Source: Rhizobium sp. Root1334
Lineage (GTDB): Bacteria; Pseudomonadota; Alphaproteobacteria; Rhizobiales; Rhizobiaceae
DNA: 64,000 nucleotides
Assembly: GCF_001426665.1 (NCBI RefSeq)
Contig: NZ_LMEY01000001.1
Span: forward strand, 190,053-254,052
Direction: 5' to 3'
Part shown: positions 1-9,887 of the stretch, piece after piece
How positions within the stretch are numbered: the stretch's first letter is position 1
Layout: each line of letters begins with the position of its first letter
Notes under the pieces: generated by a model
Told to the model about the DNA's origin: nothing
Database searches by the model: none
The model's input: the letters and a program-made list of their open reading frames with translations, nothing else
Program-made: the position numbers and the translations under genes

Positions 1-713
1 GCTGACATGCGCTTTTCGGCAAGCCCCTGGATCGGGTTGCCGCCGATGCGCTCGCCGGTGACCTGGTCCTGCGTTGTCATGATGCAGCGGGCGCAGGGTT
101 TGACGAGATCGAAGATGATGCCCCCGATCTCGACGCTTTCCCAAAAATCCTCTTCCCAGGGATCGTCATTGTCGATCAGGATATTGGTGCGGAAACGGTC
201 CATACCGACCGGCTCCTGTCCCTTTGCAATCAGCGTGACGTTGAGATCGGCAAGCGACGATGTGGTGGTGATCAGCACCGGAAAACCATCGGCAAAGCCG
301 ACGGGTGCCGCCTTGCCCGCCCATTCCTCGCCGACCGCGCGGGTGGCGCGCTCATCCATATGCACCAGCTTGACCGGGCGGCCGAACCAGCCGGACAGCG
401 TGGTATTGGTATGGTCTTCGGACACGGCGGCGTTGACCTTGCTGTCCCAGACGCGAACATCCAGCCGCCGGGCGGGATCGAAGGAGACGGTGGTGGACCG
501 GGTTCCCATTTTCAGGTGAACGCCGCCGGTCACATGGGTGGCTTCCACCTGCGCCAGAAGCTGCAATTCGCGCTGGGTGATGAACTTTCCGTCGGGATCG
601 ACGACCATGAAGCGGCGGTCTCCGGCCAAGCCGTCATGCTGGATCGAAACCGAAGTCTGCGGGATGGCGCGGCCGCTCTTCAGCGGGTGGATGTTGAGAC
701 CAGTCACCTTCAT
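1..713 (-). CDS. MOSC domain protein, C-terminus cut by window edge
   Basis: The visible 237 residues begin with an MOSC N-terminal beta-barrel domain (MKVTGLNIHPLKSGRA) and continue into the MOSC domain. The KPCARC motif near residues 205-210 holds the cysteine that binds the molybdenum cofactor in the YcbX/mARC family, followed by TTQDQVTGERIGG. Family members reduce N-hydroxylated compounds such as base analogues, usually with a redox partner. The end lies outside the window, so I cannot tell whether a C-terminal 2Fe-2S ferredoxin domain follows as in YcbX. The start is the ATG at 713, the first codon of the conserved domain. The gene follows the HD hydrolase gene on the same strand after 81 bases. 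Confidence 0.85.
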   Translation of the reverse strand, partial: MKVTGLNIHPLKSGRAIPQTSVSIQHDGLAGDRRFMVVDPDGKFITQRELQLLAQVEATHVTGGVHLKMGTRSTTVSFDPARRLDVRVWDSKVNAAVSEDHTNTTLSGWFGRPVKLVHMDERATRAVGEEWAGKAAPVGFADGFPVLITTTSSLADLNVTLIAKGQEPVGMDRFRTNILIDNDDPWEEDFWESVEIGGIIFDLVKPCARCIMTTQDQVTGERIGGNPIQGLAEKRMS

Positions 714-794
714 GTCGTCACTCCCGAGCGTTCAGATTGTGATTCAAGCGCATTGCAGATCGATTCCGCAGATCACGGCAAGGCTTTGGTTTTT

Positions 795-1451
795 CTAGAT
801 TTCCTCAAGCAGCATGCCGAGCACAGCACGCAGCCGCTCCTGCCCTTGGCGGGCAAGCGCCCGGCCCGCCGCCGTCTGGAAACCATCGGTCAGCTTGAAC
901 AGTTTTGTCTCGAAATGATCAATGGCAAAGGCCTTGTCGTCGAGCGGGCGATTTTCGGCGAGTGGATCCAGCGGATCATAAAGGCCGCTGCCCATGCGTC
1001 CGGCAATGTAGAAGCAGCGGGCAGCACCAATCATGCCGATCGCATCGAGCCGGTCCGCATCCTGCAGAATTTTCGCCTCGAGGCTTTCAGGGGCAATGTT
1101 GGCAGAAAAACTGTGCGTGACGATCGCGTGGGCGACCGCAGTGATGTCCATGGTCCGCCAGCCGAGCGCATCCAGTATTTCGAATGCCTTCTCGGCCGCA
1201 AGCCGCGAGGCATGGGCGCGATCGGGCGAATTCTTTTCGACCGAAACGCAATCGTGCAGCAAAACCGCGGCCGCGATGATGCGCAGGTCTCCGCCTTCCG
1301 AGCCGTGGATGCGCAGCGCATTCTTCCACACCCGGATCAGATGAGCGGCATCATGCGAGCCGTCATTGCCGGAGACGGCGTAAGGCAGCAATTGTTCCGC
1401 AAGAGCCTGGTGAGGCGCAAAAGCGGCGGCGAGCGAAACACTGTGGCTCAT
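795..1451 (-). CDS. HD domain phosphohydrolase (YedJ-like)
   Basis: This is a 218-residue soluble protein of the HD metal-dependent phosphohydrolase superfamily. Visible metal ligands are H37 (AAHLIRVW), the H66-D67 pair in LLHDC and D131/D133 in QDADRLDAIG, the pattern of the small YedJ-type family whose substrate is not settled. An in-frame ATG exists 102 bases upstream, but it would overlap the end of the DUF2339 gene and adds an arginine-rich extension; I chose the ATG at 1451 just before the conserved start. It is probably cotranscribed with DUF2339 upstream and the MOSC gene downstream. The physiological role is unknown. Confidence 0.85.
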   Translation of the reverse strand: MSHSVSLAAAFAPHQALAEQLLPYAVSGNDGSHDAAHLIRVWKNALRIHGSEGGDLRIIAAAVLLHDCVSVEKNSPDRAHASRLAAEKAFEILDALGWRTMDITAVAHAIVTHSFSANIAPESLEAKILQDADRLDAIGMIGAARCFYIAGRMGSGLYDPLDPLAENRPLDDKAFAIDHFETKLFKLTDGFQTAAGRALARQGQERLRAVLGMLLEEI

Positions 1452-1491
1452 GCGGCGTCCATCCAAACGGTTGCTGGAGAATCGAAACAGC

Positions 1492-4350
1492 TCAGGCTGT
1501 TTGACCCGGTTCCGCCTCGATGTCCACCGGTGTTTCCTGCTGTGGCCCGGCACCCGCCCTGCCGGACAGGATCTTCTGGTAGAACAGCCCGATGCCGATC
1601 AGCACCGCGCCGAGGCCGATAAACGAGAGCGCGCGCAGAAAACCTTCGAGATTGGCCATGTCGATCAAGAACACTTTCAGCACCGAAACGAAGACCAGAA
1701 CCGCCGAGGCGATGCGGATGCTCTTGGCATTGAAGCGGGAGCCGAGCACCAGCAACAACACGCCGAGCAGCAGCCAAACGACGGAATAGGTATAGGTCTC
1801 GCCCTGCACAAACCCTTTCCAATCAGCGATGTTCTGCCCCTGCCAGAACCGGCGCACCGACAGCGTTGCCCAGGCAAAGGCAAGTACCGCAGCGGCGACG
1901 GCAAGGATCGTCACGTAAGGCACCGGCCGCTTGCCTCGGGCATACCAGGCGAGGCCGGCATAACCGAGCCCCGGCAGCAGGTAGCCGATCAGCAAGAGAT
2001 CGAAGAACGGGATCGAGCCGAGCAGTTCGCCGCTGAAATAAGGATTGAGCCCGATCAGATGGGCAAAAAGGATCGACAGGATCGACAGGACACCAATCAC
2101 CATACTGCCATAGTGGAAAATCGGGCTCGGTGACTTGCGGTCGAGCGTCATCATGATGCCCGAGGCGCCGATGGCAAGCAGCGTGTAGATCGACTGTTCG
2201 CCGAGTGTCGGCACGGCGCTGTCGAGCACGCCGCCGTTCATGGCATGGCGCACGAGGATGGCGACCGTCAGAAGCACGAACAGGCTGGCAAGCGCCTGTA
2301 ATAGATTGCGCACCCGCAGATCCGGCCAGCGGCGCAACTCGAATGCCGAGAAGACCAGCAGCAGCGCCGGAATGCCATAACCGGCCAGAAGCGCGTTGAA
2401 GACCGGTGTTTTGCCAAGATGGAGAGTGCCAACGATGGTCGGTTCCCAGGCGATACGGGCAAGCACGGCGATGGCGGCGCCGACCATCATCCAGGGCAGT
2501 GACGGCCAGGTCCGCAGACGCGTGGCCGCGACATAGGCTGCGCCGACAAGCGCAATCAGGATGGTGGTCGCGAGACCATCAGTCAGGGCATGCAGCGCAA
2601 TGATGATCAAGCCAAGCGAACCGGCGACGAGGAAAGCCTGTGGCAGATCGAGGCCGTCATCGCCGCCCTTGCTGCGCGAGAACCACTCGGTGAGGCCGAG
2701 GAGGACGAGGCCCGCAGCCAGCGCAAACAATCCATGTGGCAGATCGAATGTCAGATTGCCAGTCATCAGCAGAGACATGCCGATCAGTGCGATCGGAACA
2801 ACAGCCGTGATGGTGGCCCAGATGGTGGCGAGCGGCGGACGGTCCTTGCCATGCAGATGGATGGCAAGGGCTCCAAGCGCGATGAACACGCCGGACAAAA
2901 TCATACTGGCCAGCATCGCGGTGTGACCGGAAACAGCAAACGTGACGATGTGGCCGGGGATGGTTGGATCGATGAATGTCAGAAGGCCGCTCAGCGCCGT
3001 CATGCTCCAGACGCCCAATATCGTGCCGACGGCGGAGAAGATGGCAGGATAGACGGCATAGCTGCGCGTCGCACCAAGCGCTGCCAAAGAAGCAACGACA
3101 AGGCTGAACTCGATGACCGGATAGCCGGAGGCGGTGGCGAGCGGGCTGATCATCGCCAGCGCAGTGAGAAGAGCGGAAATGCCCGCTGTTACCGTGATCG
3201 CCACGAAGGGCGGGGTCATGGTGCGCTCCCACGACGACGGCACGGCTGCAAGCGGCTGGTCCGGCTCTGCCGGCTGGTCATCGATGGTGTCCGCCAGTTT
3301 GCCCGGCCAAATTAAGCCGACACCGGCGATCATCACCAGCATGATCAGGGTGACGGGCCGTGTCTCAAATGGCGTTGCCGAGGCGATATAGGCCAGTGCC
3401 CAGAGGCAAAGGCCGATATTGGCCATCGATGGCACCACCGTCCAGCGGCGGATGCGGGCGGCAAGAAGGGTGGCGATCCAGGCGATGCTGAGAAAGCCGA
3501 ACAGGCTCCAGGGACTGGGGCTTTCAGACGAAACCACTGCCGGCGTGACCAGCGAGGCCAGCAGCCCGAGACCGGCCAGAGCCTGCCCATGCAGCAGCGA
3601 CAGGCCAACGGTGGCAAGCGATACCAAGGCCAACAGCGCAAAGGCGGTAACCGGCCCGATGAAACCATAGATGCCATGGGCGGCATAACACACCCCGAAC
3701 AGGGTGACGGCGCCTGCCGCGGTCAGGATGCCGGGGATCATCGCATTCTGGAATGCGTCGGCCACCAGAGGCACGGCGCGGCGGCGGACAAACTCGCCGA
3801 TGGCCATCAGGACGAGACCGAAGACGGCCGCCATCGACAACCGTACGACCGGGCTGAGCAGACCTGCATCGATCGAATATTTCACCATGAAGACGCCGCC
3901 AAGCGCCAGCGCGATACCGCCGACCCAGACCGCCCAGCGCGCGCCGAGACGGCTCTCGAGGCTTTCCTTCTGGCGCGGGGCGACGGCGTCGATCGTGGTG
4001 CTCGCCGCGTTCGAACGGGCGGCCACCGGTTCGCCACGCGACGCTTTTTCGACGGCATCCTGGCTGGGTGGCAGGCCGCCGAAGATCGCGTCACCCTTGC
4101 GGATTTCGGCAGCGCGCGGCGTTTCCGCCGGTATCACCTCCAGCGATTCCGGCGCGCTTTCCTGCATTTCGGGCTGATCGGCTGCTTCGACCACCGCATC
4201 AGCGGCCGGAATGACGGGTAGGCGCGCCTGAAGCTGCGCCAGCTGTTCCTTCAGCGCGGCAATCTCGGCATCCAGCCGTCCATCTGTCTTACGCCCGTTG
4301 AAAAACGCCGCAAGCGCTAGACCAAAAGCAATGAAAGCAATGACTTCCAT
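1492..4350 (-). CDS. DUF2339 large polytopic membrane protein
   Basis: This 952-residue protein has one N-terminal hydrophobic segment, a short coiled-coil stretch (about residues 25-45, repeated E/L/Q), an acidic alanine/proline-rich linker to about residue 125, and then an almost continuous array of some 25 hydrophobic helices to the C-terminus. This matches the DUF2339 family of very large inner-membrane proteins of unknown function. A proline/glutamate-rich tail (about 940-952) is cytoplasmic or disordered. No catalytic motif stands out. It lies 168 bases downstream of the thioesterase gene on the same strand. A transport or envelope role is only a guess from topology. Confidence 0.85.
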   Translation of the reverse strand: MEVIAFIAFGLALAAFFNGRKTDGRLDAEIAALKEQLAQLQARLPVIPAADAVVEAADQPEMQESAPESLEVIPAETPRAAEIRKGDAIFGGLPPSQDAVEKASRGEPVAARSNAASTTIDAVAPRQKESLESRLGARWAVWVGGIALALGGVFMVKYSIDAGLLSPVVRLSMAAVFGLVLMAIGEFVRRRAVPLVADAFQNAMIPGILTAAGAVTLFGVCYAAHGIYGFIGPVTAFALLALVSLATVGLSLLHGQALAGLGLLASLVTPAVVSSESPSPWSLFGFLSIAWIATLLAARIRRWTVVPSMANIGLCLWALAYIASATPFETRPVTLIMLVMIAGVGLIWPGKLADTIDDQPAEPDQPLAAVPSSWERTMTPPFVAITVTAGISALLTALAMISPLATASGYPVIEFSLVVASLAALGATRSYAVYPAIFSAVGTILGVWSMTALSGLLTFIDPTIPGHIVTFAVSGHTAMLASMILSGVFIALGALAIHLHGKDRPPLATIWATITAVVPIALIGMSLLMTGNLTFDLPHGLFALAAGLVLLGLTEWFSRSKGGDDGLDLPQAFLVAGSLGLIIIALHALTDGLATTILIALVGAAYVAATRLRTWPSLPWMMVGAAIAVLARIAWEPTIVGTLHLGKTPVFNALLAGYGIPALLLVFSAFELRRWPDLRVRNLLQALASLFVLLTVAILVRHAMNGGVLDSAVPTLGEQSIYTLLAIGASGIMMTLDRKSPSPIFHYGSMVIGVLSILSILFAHLIGLNPYFSGELLGSIPFFDLLLIGYLLPGLGYAGLAWYARGKRPVPYVTILAVAAAVLAFAWATLSVRRFWQGQNIADWKGFVQGETYTYSVVWLLLGVLLLVLGSRFNAKSIRIASAVLVFVSVLKVFLIDMANLEGFLRALSFIGLGAVLIGIGLFYQKILSGRAGAGPQQETPVDIEAEPGQTA

Positions 4351-4518
4351 TCTGATTTCTCCATGGCGCCAGTGACGGCGCGATCCTGCGAACCATACAG
4401 CTTTTCAGCCGGACGCCAATCATAGACGGTTCAGATCGACGATATGTTCACCGGATTGTTGTCCCCTCTGGTTGTGCCGCAGCACCCGTCTTTCGAGTGA
4501 CAACCATTTGCAGCGCAC

Positions 4519-5028
4519 TCAGCGCATCAGGTTCTCGATCGGAAAAATCGCGCAGGTTTCCGTGCCGTGAGCCAGAAGCTTGCCGTTCTTGCCTTTGAGC
4601 CACGCTTCCGAGGTTGCAATCGTGCGGCCGCGATGGACGATCTTGCCTTCGCAGAACACCTCGCCCATGCCGGGCAGCAGCGGGCGGACCAGATTGACCT
4701 TGAACTCGACGGTCGTATAGGCCTCGCCCGGTTTCAGCATCGTCATGACGGCGCAGCCAAGAGCCGAATCCATGATGGTCGCCGCCCAGCCGCCATGCAC
4801 GGTACCCAGCGGATTGAGATGTTCGGCGGCTGGCAGCCCCTTGAAGACGACCCTGCCCTCTTCGACCTCACTCAATCCGAATTTCAGGGTTGCCGACATC
4901 GGCGGCGCGGGATGCACGCCGGCCAGAAGGTCGAGCATCGCCTTCAGCCCGCCATCGCGCGCGACAGCCTCAAGCGGCACCGTGCCGACGCCGGACACGG
5001 TCATTCCGGGATAAAGTTCGACAGTCAT
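4519..5028 (-). CDS. PaaI-family hotdog thioesterase
   Basis: A 169-residue single hotdog-fold protein. The central signature HLNPLGTVHGGWAATIMDSA holds the N72, H78-G79-G80 and D87 positions typical of PaaI/YbgC-type acyl-CoA thioesterases, which hydrolyse aryl- or acyl-CoA esters in the cytoplasm. The start is the ATG at 5028; an AAGGA sequence lies about 11 bases upstream. Only 14 bases separate it from the recO stop, so the two are likely cotranscribed. Substrate specificity cannot be read from sequence. Confidence 0.9.
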   Translation of the reverse strand: MTVELYPGMTVSGVGTVPLEAVARDGGLKAMLDLLAGVHPAPPMSATLKFGLSEVEEGRVVFKGLPAAEHLNPLGTVHGGWAATIMDSALGCAVMTMLKPGEAYTTVEFKVNLVRPLLPGMGEVFCEGKIVHRGRTIATSEAWLKGKNGKLLAHGTETCAIFPIENLMR

Positions 5029-5042
5029 GCGTGAAGGATTCC

Positions 5043-5789
5043 TTATGGGAGGATTGTCGCGCTCTGCGGCTTCAGGGCCTTGAGTGCCGCCTGCACAAAC
5101 CCTTCGCGGGCGGCCGAAAGGCCAATGCCGCGCGGCTCGTAGACATGGCGATGAAGAAAGAACGCCGTCATGCGGAACGCTTCGGACAGGCTATCAAAAT
5201 CGGCGGCGCCGCCCTGCGCCAGGAAACCCGGCAGCGCCAGCATCTTGCCGGCATAGGGCGCGCCTGCGGCCCGGCTGACCGCCCGGCCGGATTTCGGCGA
5301 AACATAAATGAGATCGTCGCGCGTTCCGGTGGCTGCACATTCCGCAAGATCAAGTCCAAAGCCGAGATCATTCAATACAGCGATCTCGAAGCGCACGAAC
5401 AGTTCACCGGCATCGCGGGGGTCGTGCAGATTTTCCAGGATGACATCGAGTGCTTCATAGAGATGCGGGTGCGGATCGCGCTCAGGTAAGAGCCGAAGCA
5501 GTGCACCCATGGCCTGAACGCCGTAAACGGAAGTTGCCGCCTCCATCAACCGTGCCGCACGCAGGCGCACAGGCTCCATCTTGAACTCACCCAGATGCTC
5601 GTCGAGCCGCGCCCGCCAGGTGACTTCGACCTCGTTGCCGGGCTGCAGCACCGGCTGCATCGTCCGCGACCTGCCGCCGCGCACAAGCCCGAGATGGCGG
5701 CCGCGCACCCGCGTCATCACCTCGGCGACCACGGAGGTTTCCCCGTGCCGCTTGACGCCGATGATGATGGCCTGATCGCTCCACTGCAT
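5043..5789 (-). CDS. recO: DNA repair protein RecO
   Basis: RecO works with RecF/RecR to load RecA on SSB-coated single-stranded DNA and to anneal strands during recombinational repair. The 248-residue product starts [17 protein letters not shown], the conserved opening of the N-terminal OB fold, followed by [13 protein letters not shown]; the helical C-terminal domain (about 85-240) follows. A longer in-frame start at 5825 adds 12 residues outside the family pattern, so I use the ATG at 5789. In many rhizobia, from memory, recO directly follows era; here tex, cfa and a glutathione-transferase-like gene lie between them. The thioesterase gene follows closely. Confidence 0.93.
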   Translation of the reverse strand: MQWSDQAIIIGVKRHGETSVVAEVMTRVRGRHLGLVRGGRSRTMQPVLQPGNEVEVTWRARLDEHLGEFKMEPVRLRAARLMEAATSVYGVQAMGALLRLLPERDPHPHLYEALDVILENLHDPRDAGELFVRFEIAVLNDLGFGLDLAECAATGTRDDLIYVSPKSGRAVSRAAGAPYAGKMLALPGFLAQGGAADFDSLSEAFRMTAFFLHRHVYEPRGIGLSAAREGFVQAALKALKPQSATILP

Positions 5790-5882
5790 GGCTTCAGTTT
5801 TACTCCCGGCGGCAGGCGAAAACAATCAGAACGCCACCCGATCGCCAGATCACCCGGCAACCGGACGTCCCCGAGCCAAGCT

Positions 5883-8207
5883 CTACTTCCGCTTCATCGC
5901 CTCGGCGAGCGCCGCGCCAAAGGCACCCTGCGACGGAGCCTGCGGCTTCTGCTGCTGGACGCGGGACAAGGTCTGGCGTGCCTGCTGGGCCGCCTTCGGA
6001 TCGCTCTTCATGTCATTGCGTCCACCTGACTCTGCGGCACCATCCTTGCGCATGGTGAGCCCGATGCGCTTGCGGGGAACATCGACCTCGGTGACGCGCA
6101 CCTGCACGACATCACCGGCCTTGACCACTTCATGCGGGTCCTTGACGAAACGATCGGCAAGCTGGGAGACGTGAACCAGGCCATCCTGATGCACGCCGAT
6201 ATCGACGAAGGCGCCGAAGGCCGCGACGTTGGTCACCGTGCCTTCCAGAAGCATTCCCGGCTTCAGGTCCTTGATGTCATCGACACCATCGGCGAAGGTC
6301 GCCGTCTTGAAGCTCGGGCGCGGGTCGCGGCCGGGCTTTTCCAGCTCAGAGAAGATATCCTTGACCGTCGGCAGGCCGAAGCGCTCATCGACGAAGGTCT
6401 TTGGATCGAGGCTCTTCAGCGCAGCACTATCGCCCATGATGGCGCGCAGGTCGCGGCCGCAGGCGGCGACGATCTTCTTCGCCACGCCATAAGCTTCCGG
6501 GTGCACGGACGAGGCATCCAGCGGCTCCTTGCCATCACGGATACGCAGGAAGCCTGCGCATTGTTCGAACGTGCGGGCCCCCAGACGCGGCACTTTCAGG
6601 AGTTCCTTGCGGCTGGTAAAGGCGCCGCTCGCATCGCGATGGGCGACGATGGCTTCGGCCGATGACTTTCCAAGTCCGGAAACGCGGGCAAGCAGCGGAG
6701 CGGATGCGGTGTTCAGATCGACGCCAACCGCGTTCACCGCGTCTTCGACGACAGCTTCAAGCGAGCGGTTGAGACGGCCCTGATCGACATCGTGCTGATA
6801 TTGGCCAACGCCGATCGATTTCGGTTCGATTTTCACCAGTTCGGCCAGCGGATCCTGCAGGCGGCGCGCTATCGACACAGCGCCGCGCAGCGAAACGTCG
6901 AGGCCAGGGAATTCATCGGCTGCGGCCTGCGATGCGGAATAAACCGATGCTCCGGCCTCAGAAACGATGACCTTGGTCGGCTTCGGGCCTGCCGGCAGCT
7001 GCGTCAGCATGTCGGCGACCAGACGTTCGGTCTCGCGGCTGCCGGTGCCGTTGCCGATGGCGATCAGTTCGATCTTGTGCTTGCGGATCAGGCTGGCAAG
7101 TTCCGCCTGCGTGCCGCGAATGTCGTTCTTCGGCGGGAACGGGTAGACCGTCGTCGTGTCGAGCAGTTTGCCGGTGCCATCGACGATGGCCACCTTGACG
7201 CCGGTACGGATGCCCGGATCGAGGCCCATCGTGGCACGCGATCCGGCGGGAGCAGCAAGCAGCAGGTCCTTGAGATTGCGGGCGAACACGTGGATCGCTT
7301 CCTCCTCGGCCCGCTCGCGCAGTTCGCGCATCAGGTCAAGCGACAACGACATGGAAAGCTTGACCCGCCAGGTCCAGCCGATCATCTCCAGCAGCCACTT
7401 GTCGCCCGGCAGCGTGCCGCCGACCGCGTAGGCGGCGGCGATGGTGCGCTCGACTGGCTTGACCGGCGATGTATCGTCGAGATCGACGACGATATCGACG
7501 GACAGAAACTCTTCGTTCCAGCCGCGCAGCATGGCCAGAGCCCGGTGACCCGCAGTCGTTGCCCAACGTTCGGAATGGTCGAAATAATCCGAAAACTTGG
7601 CGCCGGCCTCCTGCTTGCCATCAACGACCTTGGAGCGCAGCATCGCATACTGGCGCATATGGGCGCGCAGGCGGCCGAGCAGATCGGCATTTTCGGTAAT
7701 GCCTTCGGCGATAATATCGCGGGCACCATCGAGCGCCGTCTTCACATCCGGCACTTCAGCGGTGATATAGGCGCTGGCGCGGTCGGCCGGGGCAATCTTA
7801 CGATCGGCAAGGATCGCGTCGGCTAGCGGCCCAAGGCCGCGCTCCCGGGCGATCTCGGCCTTGGTGCGGCGCTTCGGCTTGTAGGGCAGATAGATGTCTT
7901 CCAGTTCCGCCTTGGTGGTGACCCCGGCGATCTTGGCTTCCAGTTCCGCCGTCAGCTTGTCCTGGCTGCGGATCGAATCGAGAATGGATGTCCTGCGCGC
8001 CTCTAGCTCGCGCAGATAGACCAGCCGTTCGGCGAGGTTTCGCAGCTGCGTATCATCCAGCCCGCCGGTCACTTCCTTGCGGTAGCGAGCGATGAAGGGA
8101 ACGGTCGCGCCTTCGTCCAAAAGCTCGATGGCTGCGATCGCCTGGGCGGGCGTGGCCTTGATTTCCTGGGCGATGAGGACGGCGATGGACTTTGATGGCA
8201 GGGACAT
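5883..8207 (-). CDS. tex: Tex-like RNA-binding transcription accessory protein
   Basis: This 774-residue protein has the full Tex architecture: N-terminal helix-turn-helix-like region (about 1-190), central helical part, YqgF/RNase H-like domain starting at [20 protein letters not shown] (about 325-450), helix-hairpin-helix pair ([20 protein letters not shown], about 505-560) and a C-terminal S1 domain ([21 protein letters not shown], about 645-715). A glutamine/alanine-rich basic tail ends the protein. Tex is a cytoplasmic nucleic-acid-binding factor implicated in transcription and RNA turnover, related to eukaryotic Spt6. The start is the ATG at 8207. It sits 93 bases upstream of recO on the same strand. 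Confidence 0.95.
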   Translation of the reverse strand: MSLPSKSIAVLIAQEIKATPAQAIAAIELLDEGATVPFIARYRKEVTGGLDDTQLRNLAERLVYLRELEARRTSILDSIRSQDKLTAELEAKIAGVTTKAELEDIYLPYKPKRRTKAEIARERGLGPLADAILADRKIAPADRASAYITAEVPDVKTALDGARDIIAEGITENADLLGRLRAHMRQYAMLRSKVVDGKQEAGAKFSDYFDHSERWATTAGHRALAMLRGWNEEFLSVDIVVDLDDTSPVKPVERTIAAAYAVGGTLPGDKWLLEMIGWTWRVKLSMSLSLDLMRELRERAEEEAIHVFARNLKDLLLAAPAGSRATMGLDPGIRTGVKVAIVDGTGKLLDTTTVYPFPPKNDIRGTQAELASLIRKHKIELIAIGNGTGSRETERLVADMLTQLPAGPKPTKVIVSEAGASVYSASQAAADEFPGLDVSLRGAVSIARRLQDPLAELVKIEPKSIGVGQYQHDVDQGRLNRSLEAVVEDAVNAVGVDLNTASAPLLARVSGLGKSSAEAIVAHRDASGAFTSRKELLKVPRLGARTFEQCAGFLRIRDGKEPLDASSVHPEAYGVAKKIVAACGRDLRAIMGDSAALKSLDPKTFVDERFGLPTVKDIFSELEKPGRDPRPSFKTATFADGVDDIKDLKPGMLLEGTVTNVAAFGAFVDIGVHQDGLVHVSQLADRFVKDPHEVVKAGDVVQVRVTEVDVPRKRIGLTMRKDGAAESGGRNDMKSDPKAAQQARQTLSRVQQQKPQAPSQGAFGAALAEAMKRK

Positions 8208-8329
8208 GGCATTCCGGATTCAGTTGAGATGGCGGGACAATAGATGCACATGCCATCAAGGCCAAGTGAAGGCGCGCCCTCGCCCCGGCGCGTCCACAGA
8301 TGGATACCTGCAAAGCACTGACTGCTGGC

Positions 8330-9586
8330 TTAAAACTCCACAGGCTCCAAGGGCGGCCGGGTCTTTTCGAATTGACGCAACGCCTCTTCCCGTTCGCCAA
8401 TATAATTGCGCGTATAGGGTACGGATTCCAGTTCGTGCGACAACTGGATCTGGAAGATCGCCATTTTGTCATAGAGGAAGGCCGTTTCCGACGAGGCCAG
8501 ATAGAATTCCCACATGCGGAAGAAACGCTCGTCGTAGAGCCGGACAGCCTCTTCCTTGCGGGCGGTAAACCGTTCGCGCCAGGCCCTGAGCGTGTGGGCA
8601 TAGTGCATCGGCAATATCTCGATGTCGCGGATCATCAAGCCCGCCTTTTCAATGGACGGAACCACCTCGGACAGGGCCGGCATGTAACCGCCGGGAAAGA
8701 TGTACTTTTCGATCCAGGGATTGGTGGCCCATGGTTTTTCCGCTTGGCCGATCGCGTGCAGCACCATTACGCCCTTCGGCGCCAACAATCCGGCCATCTT
8801 GATGAAAAAATTGGGATAATTGGGCATGCCTACATGCTCGAACATACCGACCGAAACGATGCGGTCAAATTGGCGCTCGGCCATCGTGCGGTAGTCCTGT
8901 AGCTCGAACCGGACGCGATCCTCAAGCCCGCGCTTCTGCGCCCGGCCGCGCGACACTTTCAGCTGTTCTTCACTGAGTGTGATGCCCGTGACATCGACGC
9001 CGGAGGATTCGGCCAGATACATGCCCATGCCGCCCCAGCCGGAGCCCACTTCCAGCACCGACTGCCCGGGCTCCAGCAAAAGCTTGGCAGCGATATGGCG
9101 CTTCTTCGCCGTCTGCGCCTCATCAAGGTGGATACCCGGAGGATCGAAATAGCCGCAGGAATATTGCCAGTCCTGATCGAGAAACAGGTCAAACAGCTTG
9201 CCGTCGAGATCGTAGTGATGGGCGACATTGTGCTTGTTGCGATTGACCGGCAGGCGGCTTTTGATCTGCTGTTCGGCCACGTGCATCAGTGCCGTCGCCG
9301 TGTTGCTGATCGTTGCGGCCTTTTCCAGGCCATTGGCCTTCACCATCGATAACAGGTCGAAAATATTGCCCTCATCGATGACGATGCGGCCTTCGACATA
9401 CATTTCACCGAAACGGAGGCCCGGATCGTGCAGGATCGCTTTTTCGGCTTCCTCATCCAATGTGCGCACGGTCACGGCAACGCCGGACCCATCGCCAAGA
9501 ATGGCGCGCTCTCCAGAAGACAGAATGAGTGTCAGATTGCCTTTTTGAACCAGCCGGCGGAAAATCTTCAGAAATGTCGTATTCAT
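8330..9586 (-). CDS. cfa: cyclopropane-fatty-acyl-phospholipid synthase
   Basis: This enzyme methylenates cis double bonds of membrane phospholipid acyl chains using S-adenosylmethionine. The 418-residue product has the N-terminal lipid-binding region (about 1-120) and a Rossmann methyltransferase domain with the SAM motif VLEVGSGWGGMGMYLAE (about 180-196), followed by the conserved EHVGMPNYPNFF and WIEKYIFPGGYMP segments. The ATG at 9586 has GAGG seven bases upstream and begins the conserved region; a start 45 bases further out lacks support. Rhizobia often carry more than one copy; whether this is the main one cannot be told here. Confidence 0.93.
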   Translation of the reverse strand: MNTTFLKIFRRLVQKGNLTLILSSGERAILGDGSGVAVTVRTLDEEAEKAILHDPGLRFGEMYVEGRIVIDEGNIFDLLSMVKANGLEKAATISNTATALMHVAEQQIKSRLPVNRNKHNVAHHYDLDGKLFDLFLDQDWQYSCGYFDPPGIHLDEAQTAKKRHIAAKLLLEPGQSVLEVGSGWGGMGMYLAESSGVDVTGITLSEEQLKVSRGRAQKRGLEDRVRFELQDYRTMAERQFDRIVSVGMFEHVGMPNYPNFFIKMAGLLAPKGVMVLHAIGQAEKPWATNPWIEKYIFPGGYMPALSEVVPSIEKAGLMIRDIEILPMHYAHTLRAWRERFTARKEEAVRLYDERFFRMWEFYLASSETAFLYDKMAIFQIQLSHELESVPYTRNYIGEREEALRQFEKTRPPLEPVEF

Positions 9587-9887
9587 TCCGGACCTCGACC
9601 ACAGATGCAGAACATTCTGGTGAAGGGTCACGTGCCGCCGGTCTTGGTTTTGCCGGACATTCGCAAACGAGAAGAACCACAGCTAGCGCGCCGTCGGCGT
9701 CGTCCGGGGGCAAACAGGAACGGTAACATCACGGGGTCGCCGCCGTCTGGCTGCCGGACAGATCGTCTGGGCACCCCGGCCAGGGAGCTCAATCCATCAG
9801 AACACCCGTTTAAATAGTGCTGTTTTACAGCCGTGCAATGCCGGCGCTGGTCCCTCAAGAATTTATTTGCTTAGCAAATCCCGTGGA
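9587..9887. other. intergenic region cfa - hydroquinone reductase gene
   Basis: About 300 bases upstream of cfa and downstream of the glutathionyl-hydroquinone reductase gene. I see no convincing coding region. It should hold the cfa promoter, but no strong consensus is visible. A short AT-rich hairpin lies at 9865-9879. Confidence 0.5.
9865..9879 (-). terminator. weak hairpin after hydroquinone reductase gene
   Basis: ATTTGC and GCAAAT form a perfect 6-bp stem around a TTA loop just beyond the stop codon at 9888 on the minus strand, followed by an A/T-rich stretch without a clean T run. It is a possible weak terminator. Confidence 0.35.

Noticed and set aside
360..1622. 420-codon plus-strand frame across the MOSC and HD genes
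   Set aside because: It is antisense to two genes with clear families and spans the gap between them; no domain is visible.
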